Of a DNA stretch of 18,132 nt, positions 1 to 6,597 are shown one piece after another; the stretch's first letter is position 1, and each line of letters opens with the position of its first letter. A program made the translations under genes and the position numbers. Below the pieces are notes generated by a model, which did no database searches, was not told where the DNA came from, and saw only the letters and a list, made by a program, of their open reading frames with translations. Source of the DNA: Chryseosolibacter sp039917935 (GTDB lineage: Bacteria > Bacteroidota > Bacteroidia > Cytophagales > Cyclobacteriaceae); NCBI GenBank assembly GCA_039917935.1, contig JBDSIM010000058.1, positions 1 to 18,132 of the forward strand, given 5' to 3'.

Positions 1-2
1 CA

Positions 3-23
3 GGAGGTAGGGGTAGGGGTAGG
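3..23 (+). other. G-rich tract, possible G-quadruplex
   Basis: Runs of two to four G separated by one or two bases (A or TA) lie directly before the 8-base tandem repeat. The spacing would allow a two-tier G-quadruplex on the plus strand. The unit GGGGTA shares its core with the following repeat unit, so the tract may simply be the degenerate edge of the same array. No function can be assigned from sequence. Confidence 0.4.
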
Positions 24-132
24 TATAAAGGTATAGAGGTATAGAGGTATAGAGGTATAGAGGTATAGAGGTATAGAGGTATAAAGGTATAGAGGTATAG
101 AGGTATAAAGGTATAGAGGTATAGAGGTATAG
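21..132. repeat. 8-base tandem repeat, 14 units
   Basis: Fourteen contiguous 8-base units fill this stretch. Eleven read AGGTATAG and three (units 1, 8 and 11) read AGGTATAA; a degenerate unit follows. The array lies beyond the stop of accC and no gene in the window covers it. The near-perfect units suggest recent expansion by replication slippage. Eight is not a multiple of three, so copy changes would shift any reading frame passing through it, but the left flank is not visible. Confidence 0.95.
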
Positions 133-210
133 AGTATAAGGAATTAGGAAATTTACCAGGTGAGTAATAAATTTTTAGAACCGGAGTTCCTTTTCCCGTC
201 ACTCAGACTT

Positions 211-224
211 CAAATTTCAAATTT
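211..224. repeat. Heptamer direct duplication (CAAATTT x2)
   Basis: Two adjacent identical 7-base copies lie immediately beyond the accC stop codon. This is one of four intergenic heptamer duplications in the window. Confidence 0.7.
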
Positions 225-1577
225 CTATTTGTCGAGCTTAGAGAAGTCAAAAGAGGTTTCGAGGAACGCTGTGGTAAATTTTCCGGATCTGAAAGTAGGA
301 TTATCCATGAGGGCGATGTGGAAGGGTATCGTTGTTTTAATTCCTTCGATCACAAATTCTTGTAAAGCGCGTTTCATGCGGGTCATAACCTCTTCGCGTG
401 ATTGACCGCTGACGATCAGTTTGGCAATCATAGAATCATAGTTAGGTGGAATGGTGTAGCCTGCGTATACGTGGCTGTCGATTCTAACGCCATGGCCACC
501 CGGCATGTGCAGGTTGGTGATTTTTCCTGGTGAAGGACGGAAATTATTGGCAGGATCTTCGGCGTTTATCCTGCACTCCATTGCGTACAAGTTGGGATAG
601 TAGTTGGTACCTGAAATCGGGACGCCTGCGGCAACCTTGATCTGTTCTTTGATGAGATCGTAATCCGTTACCTCTTCGGTAATGGGATGTTCCACCTGAA
701 TACGGGTGTTCATCTCCATGAAATAAAAATTGCTGTGTTTGTCTAACAGAAACTCGATGGTTCCGGCGCCTTCGTATTTAATGGCTTTCGCACCTTTGAT
801 GGCGGCTTCACCCATTTTCTCCCTTAATTCCTGACTAACTGCAGGTGAGGGCGTTTCTTCAACCAGTTTCTGGTGTCGGCGCTGAATGGAACAATCGCGT
901 TCAGAGAGGTGACAAACTTTTCCGTATTGGTCGCCGACAATTTGTATTTCAATGTGGCGGGGTTCTTCAATAAACTTTTCGAGATACAAGCCATCATTGC
1001 CGAAGGATGCCGCGGCTTCCCTTTTAGCATCATCCCAGGCTTTTTTAAATCCAGATTCTTCATGAATGATGCGCATCCCCTTTCCACCGCCACCCGCAGT
1101 TGCTTTAACGATGACAGGGTATCCAATTTTTTTGGCAAGTTTTTGACCTTCTTCAATGGATGACAACAATCCTTTTGATCCCGGAATAGTGGGCACGCCT
1201 GCTTTCTCCATCGTATCCCTGGCTGTGGATTTATCACCCATTGCCTGGATCATAGCGGGAGTAGGGCCGATGAATTTGATTCCATACTCATGGCATATTG
1301 CCGAAAATTCTGCCCGCTCGGAAAGGAATCCGTAACCCGGGTGAATCGAGTCCGCGTTTGTGATTTCTGCTGCGGAAATAATTCTGGGAATATTCAGGTA
1401 AGAGTCCTTGCTGGGTGCATCCCCGATACAAACCGCTTCGTCTGCAAATCGCACATGTAAACTTTCGCGATCGGCCGTGGAATACACAGCCACAGTTTTT
1501 ATATCCATTTCGCGGCAGGTGCGGATAATGCGTAAAGCGATTTCGCCACGGTTGGCAATGAGTATCTTCTTGAACAT
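225..1577 (-). CDS. accC: Acetyl-CoA carboxylase, biotin carboxylase subunit
   Basis: AccC uses ATP and bicarbonate to carboxylate the biotin on the carrier protein AccB, the first half-reaction of acetyl-CoA carboxylase, which makes malonyl-CoA for fatty acid synthesis in the cytoplasm. The 450-residue length is normal. The N-terminus (FKKILIANRGEIALRII) is the classic biotin carboxylase start. The glycine-rich ATP-grasp loop (KATAGGGGKGMR) lies near residues 160-171, and the MEMNTRIQVEHPITE segment carries metal- and substrate-binding residues near 285-300. I chose the ATG at 1577 over a TTG three codons upstream because it gives the usual family start. It is the last gene of the minus-strand fabH-efp-accB-accC group, 63 bases after accB. 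All key motifs are intact even though accB is interrupted. Confidence 0.97.
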   Translation of the reverse strand: MFKKILIANRGEIALRIIRTCREMDIKTVAVYSTADRESLHVRFADEAVCIGDAPSKDSYLNIPRIISAAEITNADSIHPGYGFLSERAEFSAICHEYGIKFIGPTPAMIQAMGDKSTARDTMEKAGVPTIPGSKGLLSSIEEGQKLAKKIGYPVIVKATAGGGGKGMRIIHEESGFKKAWDDAKREAAASFGNDGLYLEKFIEEPRHIEIQIVGDQYGKVCHLSERDCSIQRRHQKLVEETPSPAVSQELREKMGEAAIKGAKAIKYEGAGTIEFLLDKHSNFYFMEMNTRIQVEHPITEEVTDYDLIKEQIKVAAGVPISGTNYYPNLYAMECRINAEDPANNFRPSPGKITNLHMPGGHGVRIDSHVYAGYTIPPNYDSMIAKLIVSGQSREEVMTRMKRALQEFVIEGIKTTIPFHIALMDNPTFRSGKFTTAFLETSFDFSKLDK

Positions 1578-1640
1578 ATATTCCAATATCAGTTTGCCTG
1601 ATTTTTGTAAACCGAAGGGACTTTTAGTGAATTGTTATTT

Positions 1641-2126
1641 TTAATCAGGTTCCACCACGAACAACACCTGGTCGTATTCAACCGGTGTGGAGTTTTCAAC
1701 CATCACTTTCACAACGGTTCCTGAAATTTCAGATTCAATTTCGTTAAATAATTTCATGGCTTCGATAATGCAAACCGTTTGCCCCTTCGTAATCTTGTCG
1801 CCTATTGAAATAAAAGGTGGGGTATCCTGACCAGATGAGCGATAGAAAGTACCAATCATGGGGGATTTGATTTCAGCCGTTTTTTTGCCGGAAACTTCAG
1901 CAGAAGCTTTTCATTGCTGCGTTCCTGATAAACTTTGGCCGGGTGATTGCTCCGGTGCAACCAGGGAGCCTTGTGCAAACGACGCTACAGTCGGGGAGGA
2001 TTTAAATACCTTTTGGTCAGGTTCCCGCTTGACATGAAGTTTCAATTCCTTTGTCTCGATATTGACTTCATTTAACCCCGATTTTGCGATAAAATCTATT
2101 AGGTCTCGGATTTCTGATGTATTCAT
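1641..2126 (-). pseudogene. accB: Biotin carboxyl carrier protein, in-frame TGA in linker
   Basis: This is the biotin carrier of acetyl-CoA carboxylase, read as one 161-codon frame with TGA at codon 72 (1911-1913). The N-terminal domain (MNTSEIRDLIDFIAKSGLNE) precedes a Ser/Pro/Gln-rich linker. After the TGA the same frame continues through IKSPMIGTFYRSS, the thumb region, and the biotinylation site EAMKLFNE, with the biotinyl lysine at about residue 125. Total length matches the family (E. coli 156 residues, Lys122). Both halves share a frame, so a single base substitution explains the stop. Other genes here end normally in TGA (rsmA, HIT), so the code is standard. It could be a sequencing error, a polymorphism, readthrough, or restart at ATG 1859. 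The open frame extends upstream to 2234 as a Lys/Ser-rich stretch; I chose ATG 2126 as the family start. Confidence 0.85.
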
Positions 2127-2223
2127 TTCGGCTTTGGTTGACGATCCGGATGGAGGAAGAATCCGCAGCGATTTTGAGTCTTTTTTCGATGTTGTTTTTG
2201 AGGTGAGACGTTTGCTCATAAGT

Positions 2224-2787
2224 TTATTTGACACGTTCTACATAGGCACCCGTACGGGTGTCAACTTTAATTTTTTCTCCGGTATTGATAAAAAGAGGGA
2301 CGCGGATCTCAACACCATTTTCCATCGTAGCTGCCTTCAGCGTTCGTGTCGCCGTATCACCTTGCATACCTGGCTCGGTATATTGAACCTCGAGCACGAC
2401 ATGCGATGGTGCCTCAGCGGTGATTGGATTGTTTCCATTCTCAAAAGCAATCAGAAGGGTAACCCCTTCCTTAATATAATTACCGGAATCTCCCAGCAGA
2501 CTCTTGTCGATGTACACCTGGTCAAATGTTTGATTGTCCATGCATACCAGACTATCCCCGTCCGCATACAGATATTGATATTCTTTGGTTTCGACCCTCA
2601 GGATCTCAACTTCATCGCCGGGCCTGAAACGGTTTTCAGCTACTTTTCCGTTGCGCAGGTTGCGCATTTTAACCTGGTAAAAAGCCCGCAGATTGCCAGG
2701 CGTCCGGTGGAGCAATTCTTCTATCTGCATAATCTCACCGTTATAACGGACAAAATTTCCTTTATTGAGATCTGATATAGTTGCCAT
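2224..2787 (-). CDS. efp: Translation elongation factor P
   Basis: EF-P binds ribosomes stalled on consecutive prolines and stimulates peptide bond formation. The 187 residues cover the three beta-barrel domains and end in the family signature GEKIKVDTRTGAYVERVK. The tip loop between strands 3 and 4 reads PGNLRAF (residues 30-36), where E. coli has PGKGQAF. The position of the modified Lys34 of E. coli is therefore Asn32, with an arginine two residues later, so standard lysylation or rhamnosylation at that site looks excluded. Likely clients are visible here: RsmA and the large secreted protein at 15475 both contain three consecutive prolines. The gene sits between fabH and accB on the same strand. 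The start (MATISDLNKGN) is conventional, and 97 bases separate its stop from the chosen accB start. Confidence 0.96.
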   Translation of the reverse strand: MATISDLNKGNFVRYNGEIMQIEELLHRTPGNLRAFYQVKMRNLRNGKVAENRFRPGDEVEILRVETKEYQYLYADGDSLVCMDNQTFDQVYIDKSLLGDSGNYIKEGVTLLIAFENGNNPITAEAPSHVVLEVQYTEPGMQGDTATRTLKAATMENGVEIRVPLFINTGEKIKVDTRTGAYVERVK

Positions 2788-2820
2788 AATTATTTAAAGG
2801 ACTTTAAGTTACAAAATAAG

Positions 2821-2841
2821 CATAAAGCACAAAGCATAAAG
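2821..2841. repeat. Heptamer tandem repeat (CATAAAG x3)
   Basis: Three adjacent 7-base units, CATAAAG, CACAAAG and CATAAAG, lie between fabH and efp, with a partial copy before them. An ATCGGC-CC-GCCGAT dyad at 2860-2873 is close by, but it has a two-base loop and no T-run. Confidence 0.75.
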
Positions 2842-2898
2842 CCAACTTCCAATCTTTCAATCGGCCCGCCGATCTAATCCCCCTTCATTTGTGGATGC

Positions 2899-3897
2899 CT
2901 AATGCCCATTATAAGCCCACTTCAGGAAAACGGCACCCCAGGTAAAGCCACCACCAAAAGCTGCCATGATTAAGTTGTCACCCTTTTTGAGTTTCTTTTC
3001 ATAGTCCCATAAAAGCAGTGGAAGGGTACCTGCCGTGGTATTTCCGTATCGCTCAATGTTCATCATGACTTTATCTTGAGTAATACCGACCCTGCTGGCT
3101 GTGGCATCGATGATTCTTTTGTTGGCCTGATGCGGAACCAACCAGGTAATATCGTTGGGTGTAAGATTATTCCGCTCCGCAATTTGGGCAGCAGCTTCGG
3201 CCATATTCGTAACGGCAAATTTATACACTGCCGCGCCCTCCTGAAAAACGAAATGTTGGCGTGATTGAACGGTTGCCTGAGAAGCCGGAATGCGACTTCC
3301 GCCAGCCTTCATATGAAGGTAGGATTCTCCGTTTCCATCACTCTTCAGCATCGAATCTATAATCCCGACGTTTTCCGTTGTGGGTTCAAGCAATACGCAA
3401 CCTGCGCCATCGCCGAAAATAATACAGGTTGTCCGATCCGTATAATCTATGATGGCAGACATTTTATCACCGCCGATCACAACCACTTTTTTATAGCGGC
3501 CCGATTCAATAAAACTGGCCCCGGTCGTGAGGGCAAACAAGAATCCGGAGCAGGCAGCACCAAGGTCATAGCTAAAGGCATTTACAGCGCCGACGGCTGT
3601 CGCCACAATATTGGCCGTGGCAGGAAAAGTCATGTCGGCGGTAACGGTCGCAAATATGAGGAGGTCAATTTCCCTGGGATCAATTTTGGTTTTGCCGAGC
3701 ATGTCTTTTACCGCTTCGATACCCATCACCGAGACGCCTTTGTTTTCTCCTTTTAATATTCGTCTCTCTTTCACACCCGTGCGCGTGGTGATCCACTCAT
3801 CACTGGTCTCCACCATGGTTTCAAGCTCCTTATTGGTTAAAATGTAGTCAGGAACATAACCACCGACACCCGTAATGGCGGCTCTGATTTTATCCAT
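2899..3897 (-). CDS. fabH: Beta-ketoacyl-ACP synthase III
   Basis: FabH condenses an acyl-CoA primer with malonyl-ACP to start fatty acid synthesis, so it consumes the product of the carboxylase encoded downstream. The 332-residue length is normal. The full catalytic triad is visible: Cys116 in DLGAACSGFLFAL, His256 in WLVPHQANKRI and Asn286 in ERYGNTTAG. The C-terminal AAFGGGFTWGAVFLKW is the usual end. The start MDKIRAAITGVGGYVPD matches the family, with the ATG at 3897. A terminator-like hairpin lies 53 bases upstream of the start, so fabH probably has its own promoter or relies on readthrough from rpmF, but I could not find a clear TAnnTTTG box. Primer preference (acetyl or branched acyl) cannot be read from the sequence. 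Confidence 0.97.
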   Translation of the reverse strand: MDKIRAAITGVGGYVPDYILTNKELETMVETSDEWITTRTGVKERRILKGENKGVSVMGIEAVKDMLGKTKIDPREIDLLIFATVTADMTFPATANIVATAVGAVNAFSYDLGAACSGFLFALTTGASFIESGRYKKVVVIGGDKMSAIIDYTDRTTCIIFGDGAGCVLLEPTTENVGIIDSMLKSDGNGESYLHMKAGGSRIPASQATVQSRQHFVFQEGAAVYKFAVTNMAEAAAQIAERNNLTPNDITWLVPHQANKRIIDATASRVGITQDKVMMNIERYGNTTAGTLPLLLWDYEKKLKKGDNLIMAAFGGGFTWGAVFLKWAYNGH

Positions 3898-3949
3898 ATT
3901 CTTAATTTAGTTCTTGCTTTTCCATGTTAATGGGCAGGCCTCTAAAATG

Positions 3950-3976
3950 AAAAATGCCCGAATCATTCGAGCAAGT
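3950..3976 (-). terminator. Intrinsic terminator between rpmF and fabH
   Basis: On the minus strand GCTCGAA-TGA-TTCGGGC forms a 7-base-pair stem with one G-U pair and a 3-base loop (3956-3972). It is preceded by AAAACTT and followed by A, five T, then CATTTT. This is the layout of an intrinsic terminator for transcripts arriving from rpmF. It could also act as a leader attenuator for fabH. Confidence 0.6.
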
Positions 3977-3984
3977 TTTCGAAG

Positions 3985-3998
3985 TATGTAATATGTAA
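3985..3998. repeat. Heptamer direct duplication (TATGTAA x2)
   Basis: Two exact adjacent 7-base copies lie in the rpmF-fabH gap, just upstream of the terminator-like hairpin in the direction of transcription. Confidence 0.7.
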
Positions 3999-4081
3999 GA
4001 GAAAATCCCGGTTGGTTTACACGCACGATTCCCGCAGAGGTCTTCCAAACCTGTTCTCTCAGAAAAATCCCGCAACAGCAT

Positions 4082-4273
4082 TTAAGCCAGCACTTCTTTT
4101 TCCATCACTACTTTACCTTTAAAGTAAAGCTTTCCTTCATGCCAGAACGCACGATGGGGCAGGTGATGTTCTCCGGTAGTGGGGCAAACGGCTAATTGTT
4201 TGGCCGTAGCTTTGTAATGAGTTCTTCTTTTATCCCTCCGGGTTTTCGAGGTTTTTCTTTTTGGATTTGGCAT
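4082..4273 (-). CDS. rpmF: 50S ribosomal protein L32
   Basis: L32 is a small protein of the large ribosomal subunit. The 63 residues start with MPNPKRKTSKTRRDKRRTHYK, the basic N-terminus typical of L32. The zinc-ribbon cysteines of some L32 forms are mostly absent, with only one Cys (VCPTTGE). It follows the DUF177 gene by 13 bases on the same strand, the common yceD-rpmF pairing. In many bacteria plsX comes next and then fabH. Here only 184 bases separate rpmF from fabH and they hold a terminator-like hairpin. Confidence 0.96.
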   Translation of the reverse strand: MPNPKRKTSKTRRDKRRTHYKATAKQLAVCPTTGEHHLPHRAFWHEGKLYFKGKVVMEKEVLA

Positions 4274-4286
4274 AACTTACAACGGT

Positions 4287-4811
4287 TTATTTTAATTTTT
4301 TTAATATTTCCCAACGAGGATCTATGTCCTCGCCGTTATTATCATCTGAAGATTTTTTGGAAGAGTAAATTATTTTCCCCTCAGTGTCATCTTCATCTTC
4401 TTCATCACGGAACCTCGGATGAAGTTTTTTTATAGGAATTTCAAGCGAAATAAATTCAAAAATATACTGACCTAACTCCAGGCTGTCGGTGTCGCGATGG
4501 ATCATGATGATTTCATCACTGAGTTCCTCATCTGAATCTCCATATTTAAACACCAGTTTTTTATCCGCTTTCAGCTCATAATCAAACGGATCAAGGCTCC
4601 GGTCACAAATGAGTTTTGCAGTCCCAGTAATCAGGAAAGTCGCCTCGATCAGTGTTTCACGCTTATCAAGCAAAACCAGCGCTTTAAATGATCCTTCGGA
4701 AATCAGCGCCGTTCCGTATTGAGTAAAAAACTCATTTCCCCCCTCGAATTCGAAGCGGTGGATGGCGTTACTCAATCCTATAATATTAGCCGTAAATGCC
4801 CTCAATGCCAT
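4287..4811 (-). CDS. DUF177 (YceD-like) protein
   Basis: This is a 174-residue protein of the DUF177/YceD family, which is regularly encoded next to rpmF and linked to large-subunit rRNA metabolism in other bacteria. The C-terminus has an acidic stretch (FRDEEDEDDTEG) followed by DPRWEILKKLK, the usual DUF177 ending. I chose ATG 4811 (MALRAFTANIIGL) because Bacteroidota homologues begin close to this motif; an upstream ATG at 4874 would add 21 residues. The CxxC-type cysteines of some members are absent. It is almost certainly co-transcribed with rpmF, 13 bases downstream. The family is recognised from its central and C-terminal pattern and from context rather than from a catalytic motif. Confidence 0.85.
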   Translation of the reverse strand: MALRAFTANIIGLSNAIHRFEFEGGNEFFTQYGTALISEGSFKALVLLDKRETLIEATFLITGTAKLICDRSLDPFDYELKADKKLVFKYGDSDEELSDEIIMIHRDTDSLELGQYIFEFISLEIPIKKLHPRFRDEEDEDDTEGKIIYSSKKSSDDNNGEDIDPRWEILKKLK

Positions 4812-4909
4812 GCCCGTCAGGCTTAAAAATAAGTCGGCAAATTTAGGATAATTAATGGAAAGCGCAAAGATCAATCAAAAAAGGGTAGTTTTTCTGGAAA
4901 AAGAAGTCT

Positions 4910-5296
4910 TTAGACGTAATCCTTCAAGGCTGCTTGTTTGAAATCCTCCCGGTTTTTTTTTCCGTAATGTTCAACGATATAATCGATGATATTTTTCTTA
5001 AACCCCAATTTGATGGCGATGTTCTTGCTGAAAAGGATCTCACTTTCAAAAATATTCTGGTCGACGAAGATTAAATCGACACTCGACATCAGATATTCGA
5101 ATTTTTGCTCTATCGACAGGGCGCCGAGGGTATCTATGGGCTCGGGATTACGGATTAATTCATTGACGGTTTCTTCTGGAAAATTCCGGTCACGGGCGAT
5201 CTTAAAGATCATATCCCGTTCGATTTTTGCAAAATGTTTATCTGCCTCGGCCAATTGAATAAGAATGTTCAGCTGTTTTTTAGTAACAATATCCAT
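4910..5296 (-). CDS. TerB-like hypothetical protein
   Basis: This is a 128-residue soluble protein with no signal peptide or membrane segment. The N-terminal helix pair (LIQLAEADKHFAKIERDMIFKIARDRNFPEE) has the shape of TerB/TerB-like domains: an acidic loop followed by an ExxMI helix. A second helical part (QKFEYLMSSVDLIFVDQNIFESEILF) repeats that pattern. No enzymatic motif is visible, and a tellurite-resistance role should not be assumed from the family name. It lies between pdxA and the DUF177 gene on the same strand, in a neighbourhood otherwise devoted to core metabolism and translation. The start is the only Met near the conserved N-terminus. Confidence 0.75.
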   Translation of the reverse strand: MDIVTKKQLNILIQLAEADKHFAKIERDMIFKIARDRNFPEETVNELIRNPEPIDTLGALSIEQKFEYLMSSVDLIFVDQNIFESEILFSKNIAIKLGFKKNIIDYIVEHYGKKNREDFKQAALKDYV

Positions 5297-5343
5297 TTCG
5301 AGGTTATCTTAAGATCAAAATTATGTAATAATTGCGATTTAAC

Positions 5344-5372
5344 TCAATTCTGATGCTGAACGGTTGAATTGA
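5344..5372. repeat. Inverted repeat after pdxA
   Basis: TCAATTC and GAATTGA form perfect 7-base arms around 15 bases, just beyond the pdxA stop in the direction of transcription. There is no T-run after it, so it is at best a weak terminator or an RNA-stabilising hairpin. Confidence 0.35.
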
Positions 5373-5387
5373 AGCATTCAGGCAAGC

Positions 5388-6419
5388 TTATTTTTCTTTT
5401 AATTGTTCCGATCGTTGTCTAAAAATTTCCCCAGCAACATAGATAGCCTCTCTCATTGAAGATTCATTTGCCAGATTTTTACCGGCAATGTTGTAGCCTG
5501 TGCCATGATCCGGGGAGGTTCTGATGATAGATAACCCTGCAGTGAAATTAATCCCTGTCTCAAAAGCGAGTGTTTTAAAAGGGATTAAACCCTGATCGTG
5601 ATACATAGCCAGAACGGCATCATATTGCTTGTATTGAGACGTACCGAAAAAGCCATCAGCCGGTAAAGGTCCGAAAACAAGTTTCCCTTTATTGCGTTGG
5701 TCGTTTACCACTGGTTTGAGAATATCCTCATCCTCATTCCCGATCAGGCCGCCATCGCCGGCATGTGGGTTCAGTCCTAAAATCGCGATTTTAGGTTTAC
5801 TGATTCCGAAATCCTTTCGCAAAGAATTTTCCATCAGCCTGAGTTTTGCTTCAACCCGTTCCTTTGTTAAAAGAGCCGGCACATCTTTCAAAGCTTCGTG
5901 ATCTGTAACCAATCCAATACGCAGCGTTTCGTTTACCATAAACATAAGGCTCTCACCGGCGCCAAATTCTCTGGCCAGATACTCCGTGTGACCCTTAAAT
6001 GGAAATTCTTCGCTATGTATAGACTGTTTATCGATGGGGGCGGTAACCAGCGCATCCAGCAAACCCTCCTTCATTTCTGAACAGGCACACTGCAAAGCAT
6101 TTAAGGAAGCCTTGCCCGTTTCCTTGCTTGCCTTCCCGGGATTAATTTCCACCACCTCCTCCCAGCAGTTTACTACGTTGACACTTTTGGTAACAAACTG
6201 TCCTTTTGATCTTACCGGTGAGTAGCTGAATTCTTCCAGTGCCAATAATTTTTTATAAAATGAAATAACTTTGGAAGACCCATATATAACCGGCGTAATC
6301 ATATTGAGTATCCTGTTGTCGGATAAAGCTTTTACAATCACCTCAGGGCCAATACCGTTGAGGTCTCCTATGGTTATGCCGATACGGGGTTTCTCCTGAG
6401 ATTTTGGTTGATGTGTCAT
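5388..6419 (-). CDS. pdxA: 4-hydroxythreonine-4-phosphate dehydrogenase
   Basis: PdxA oxidises 4-phosphohydroxy-L-threonine with NAD(P) in the deoxyxylulose-5-phosphate-dependent route to pyridoxal 5'-phosphate. The 343 residues carry the family start (RIGITIGDLNGIGPEVIVKAL, about 12-31). The three metal-binding histidines are visible at about 144 (KGHTEYLA), 219 (GLNPHAGDGGLIG) and 274 (AMYHDQGLIPFK). The ending HGTGYNIAGKNLANESSM is also typical. The ATG at 6419 is the natural start. It is the first gene of the long minus-strand block and is divergent from rsmA across a 178-base gap. In E. coli pdxA also neighbours ksgA/rsmA, but there the two genes are co-directional. Confidence 0.97.
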   Translation of the reverse strand: MTHQPKSQEKPRIGITIGDLNGIGPEVIVKALSDNRILNMITPVIYGSSKVISFYKKLLALEEFSYSPVRSKGQFVTKSVNVVNCWEEVVEINPGKASKETGKASLNALQCACSEMKEGLLDALVTAPIDKQSIHSEEFPFKGHTEYLAREFGAGESLMFMVNETLRIGLVTDHEALKDVPALLTKERVEAKLRLMENSLRKDFGISKPKIAILGLNPHAGDGGLIGNEDEDILKPVVNDQRNKGKLVFGPLPADGFFGTSQYKQYDAVLAMYHDQGLIPFKTLAFETGINFTAGLSIIRTSPDHGTGYNIAGKNLANESSMREAIYVAGEIFRQRSEQLKEK

Positions 6420-6427
6420 AGAGAATT

Positions 6428-6447
6428 TTAATTCACTTGCGAATTAA
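6428..6447. promoter_or_regulatory. Dyad just upstream of pdxA
   Basis: TTAATTC and GAATTAA are perfect 7-base arms around a 6-base spacer, nine bases from the pdxA ATG and next to an 8-base A/T run. It could be a repressor half-site pair or a 5'-leader hairpin near the start codon. No matching regulator is encoded in the window. Confidence 0.35.
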
Positions 6448-6480
6448 CAAAAAAAAGTGGGACTCGGGGAACAAGGTACA

Positions 6481-6494
6481 ATGAACCATGAACA
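6481..6494. repeat. Near-exact heptamer duplication (ATGAACC, ATGAACA)
   Basis: Two adjacent 7-base copies differ at the last base and lie in the pdxA-rsmA divergent gap. Confidence 0.6.
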
Positions 6495-6597
6495 TTGCAG
6501 GAGGAGAATGATACCATAGCACTTTTTCTCTAGCATTCTTAATAGCCCGGCCCTCTTACCTTCCTGGTTCTTGCTACTTTCGCTTACCTTTAACCGG

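Noticed and set aside
160..405. Plus-strand 81-codon frame at the end of accC
   Set aside because: It mostly runs opposite accC, whose motifs are clear, and has no recognisable protein features.
1641..2126. UGA reassigned to an amino acid
   Set aside because: rsmA, the pentapeptide gene and the HIT gene all end in TGA at the expected place, so TGA is a normal stop here.
2062..2775. Long plus-strand frame of 237 codons across efp and accB
   Set aside because: It is antisense to efp, which is a clear family member; the translation has no domain.
2860..2873. ATCGGC-CC-GCCGAT dyad after fabH as a terminator
   Set aside because: The loop is only two bases and no T-run follows.
3265..3756. Plus-strand 163-codon frame inside fabH
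   Set aside because: It is antisense to intact fabH and has no plausible domain.
5344..5376. Possible RNA pseudoknot after pdxA (CAATTC/GAATTG with GATGC/GCATT)
   Set aside because: The connecting loops are too short on one side to span the stem, and the pairing is weak.
6501..6519. Strong Shine-Dalgarno-like AGGAGGAGA followed by ATG
   Set aside because: The frame stops after three codons (MIP), and such sites are little used in Bacteroidota.
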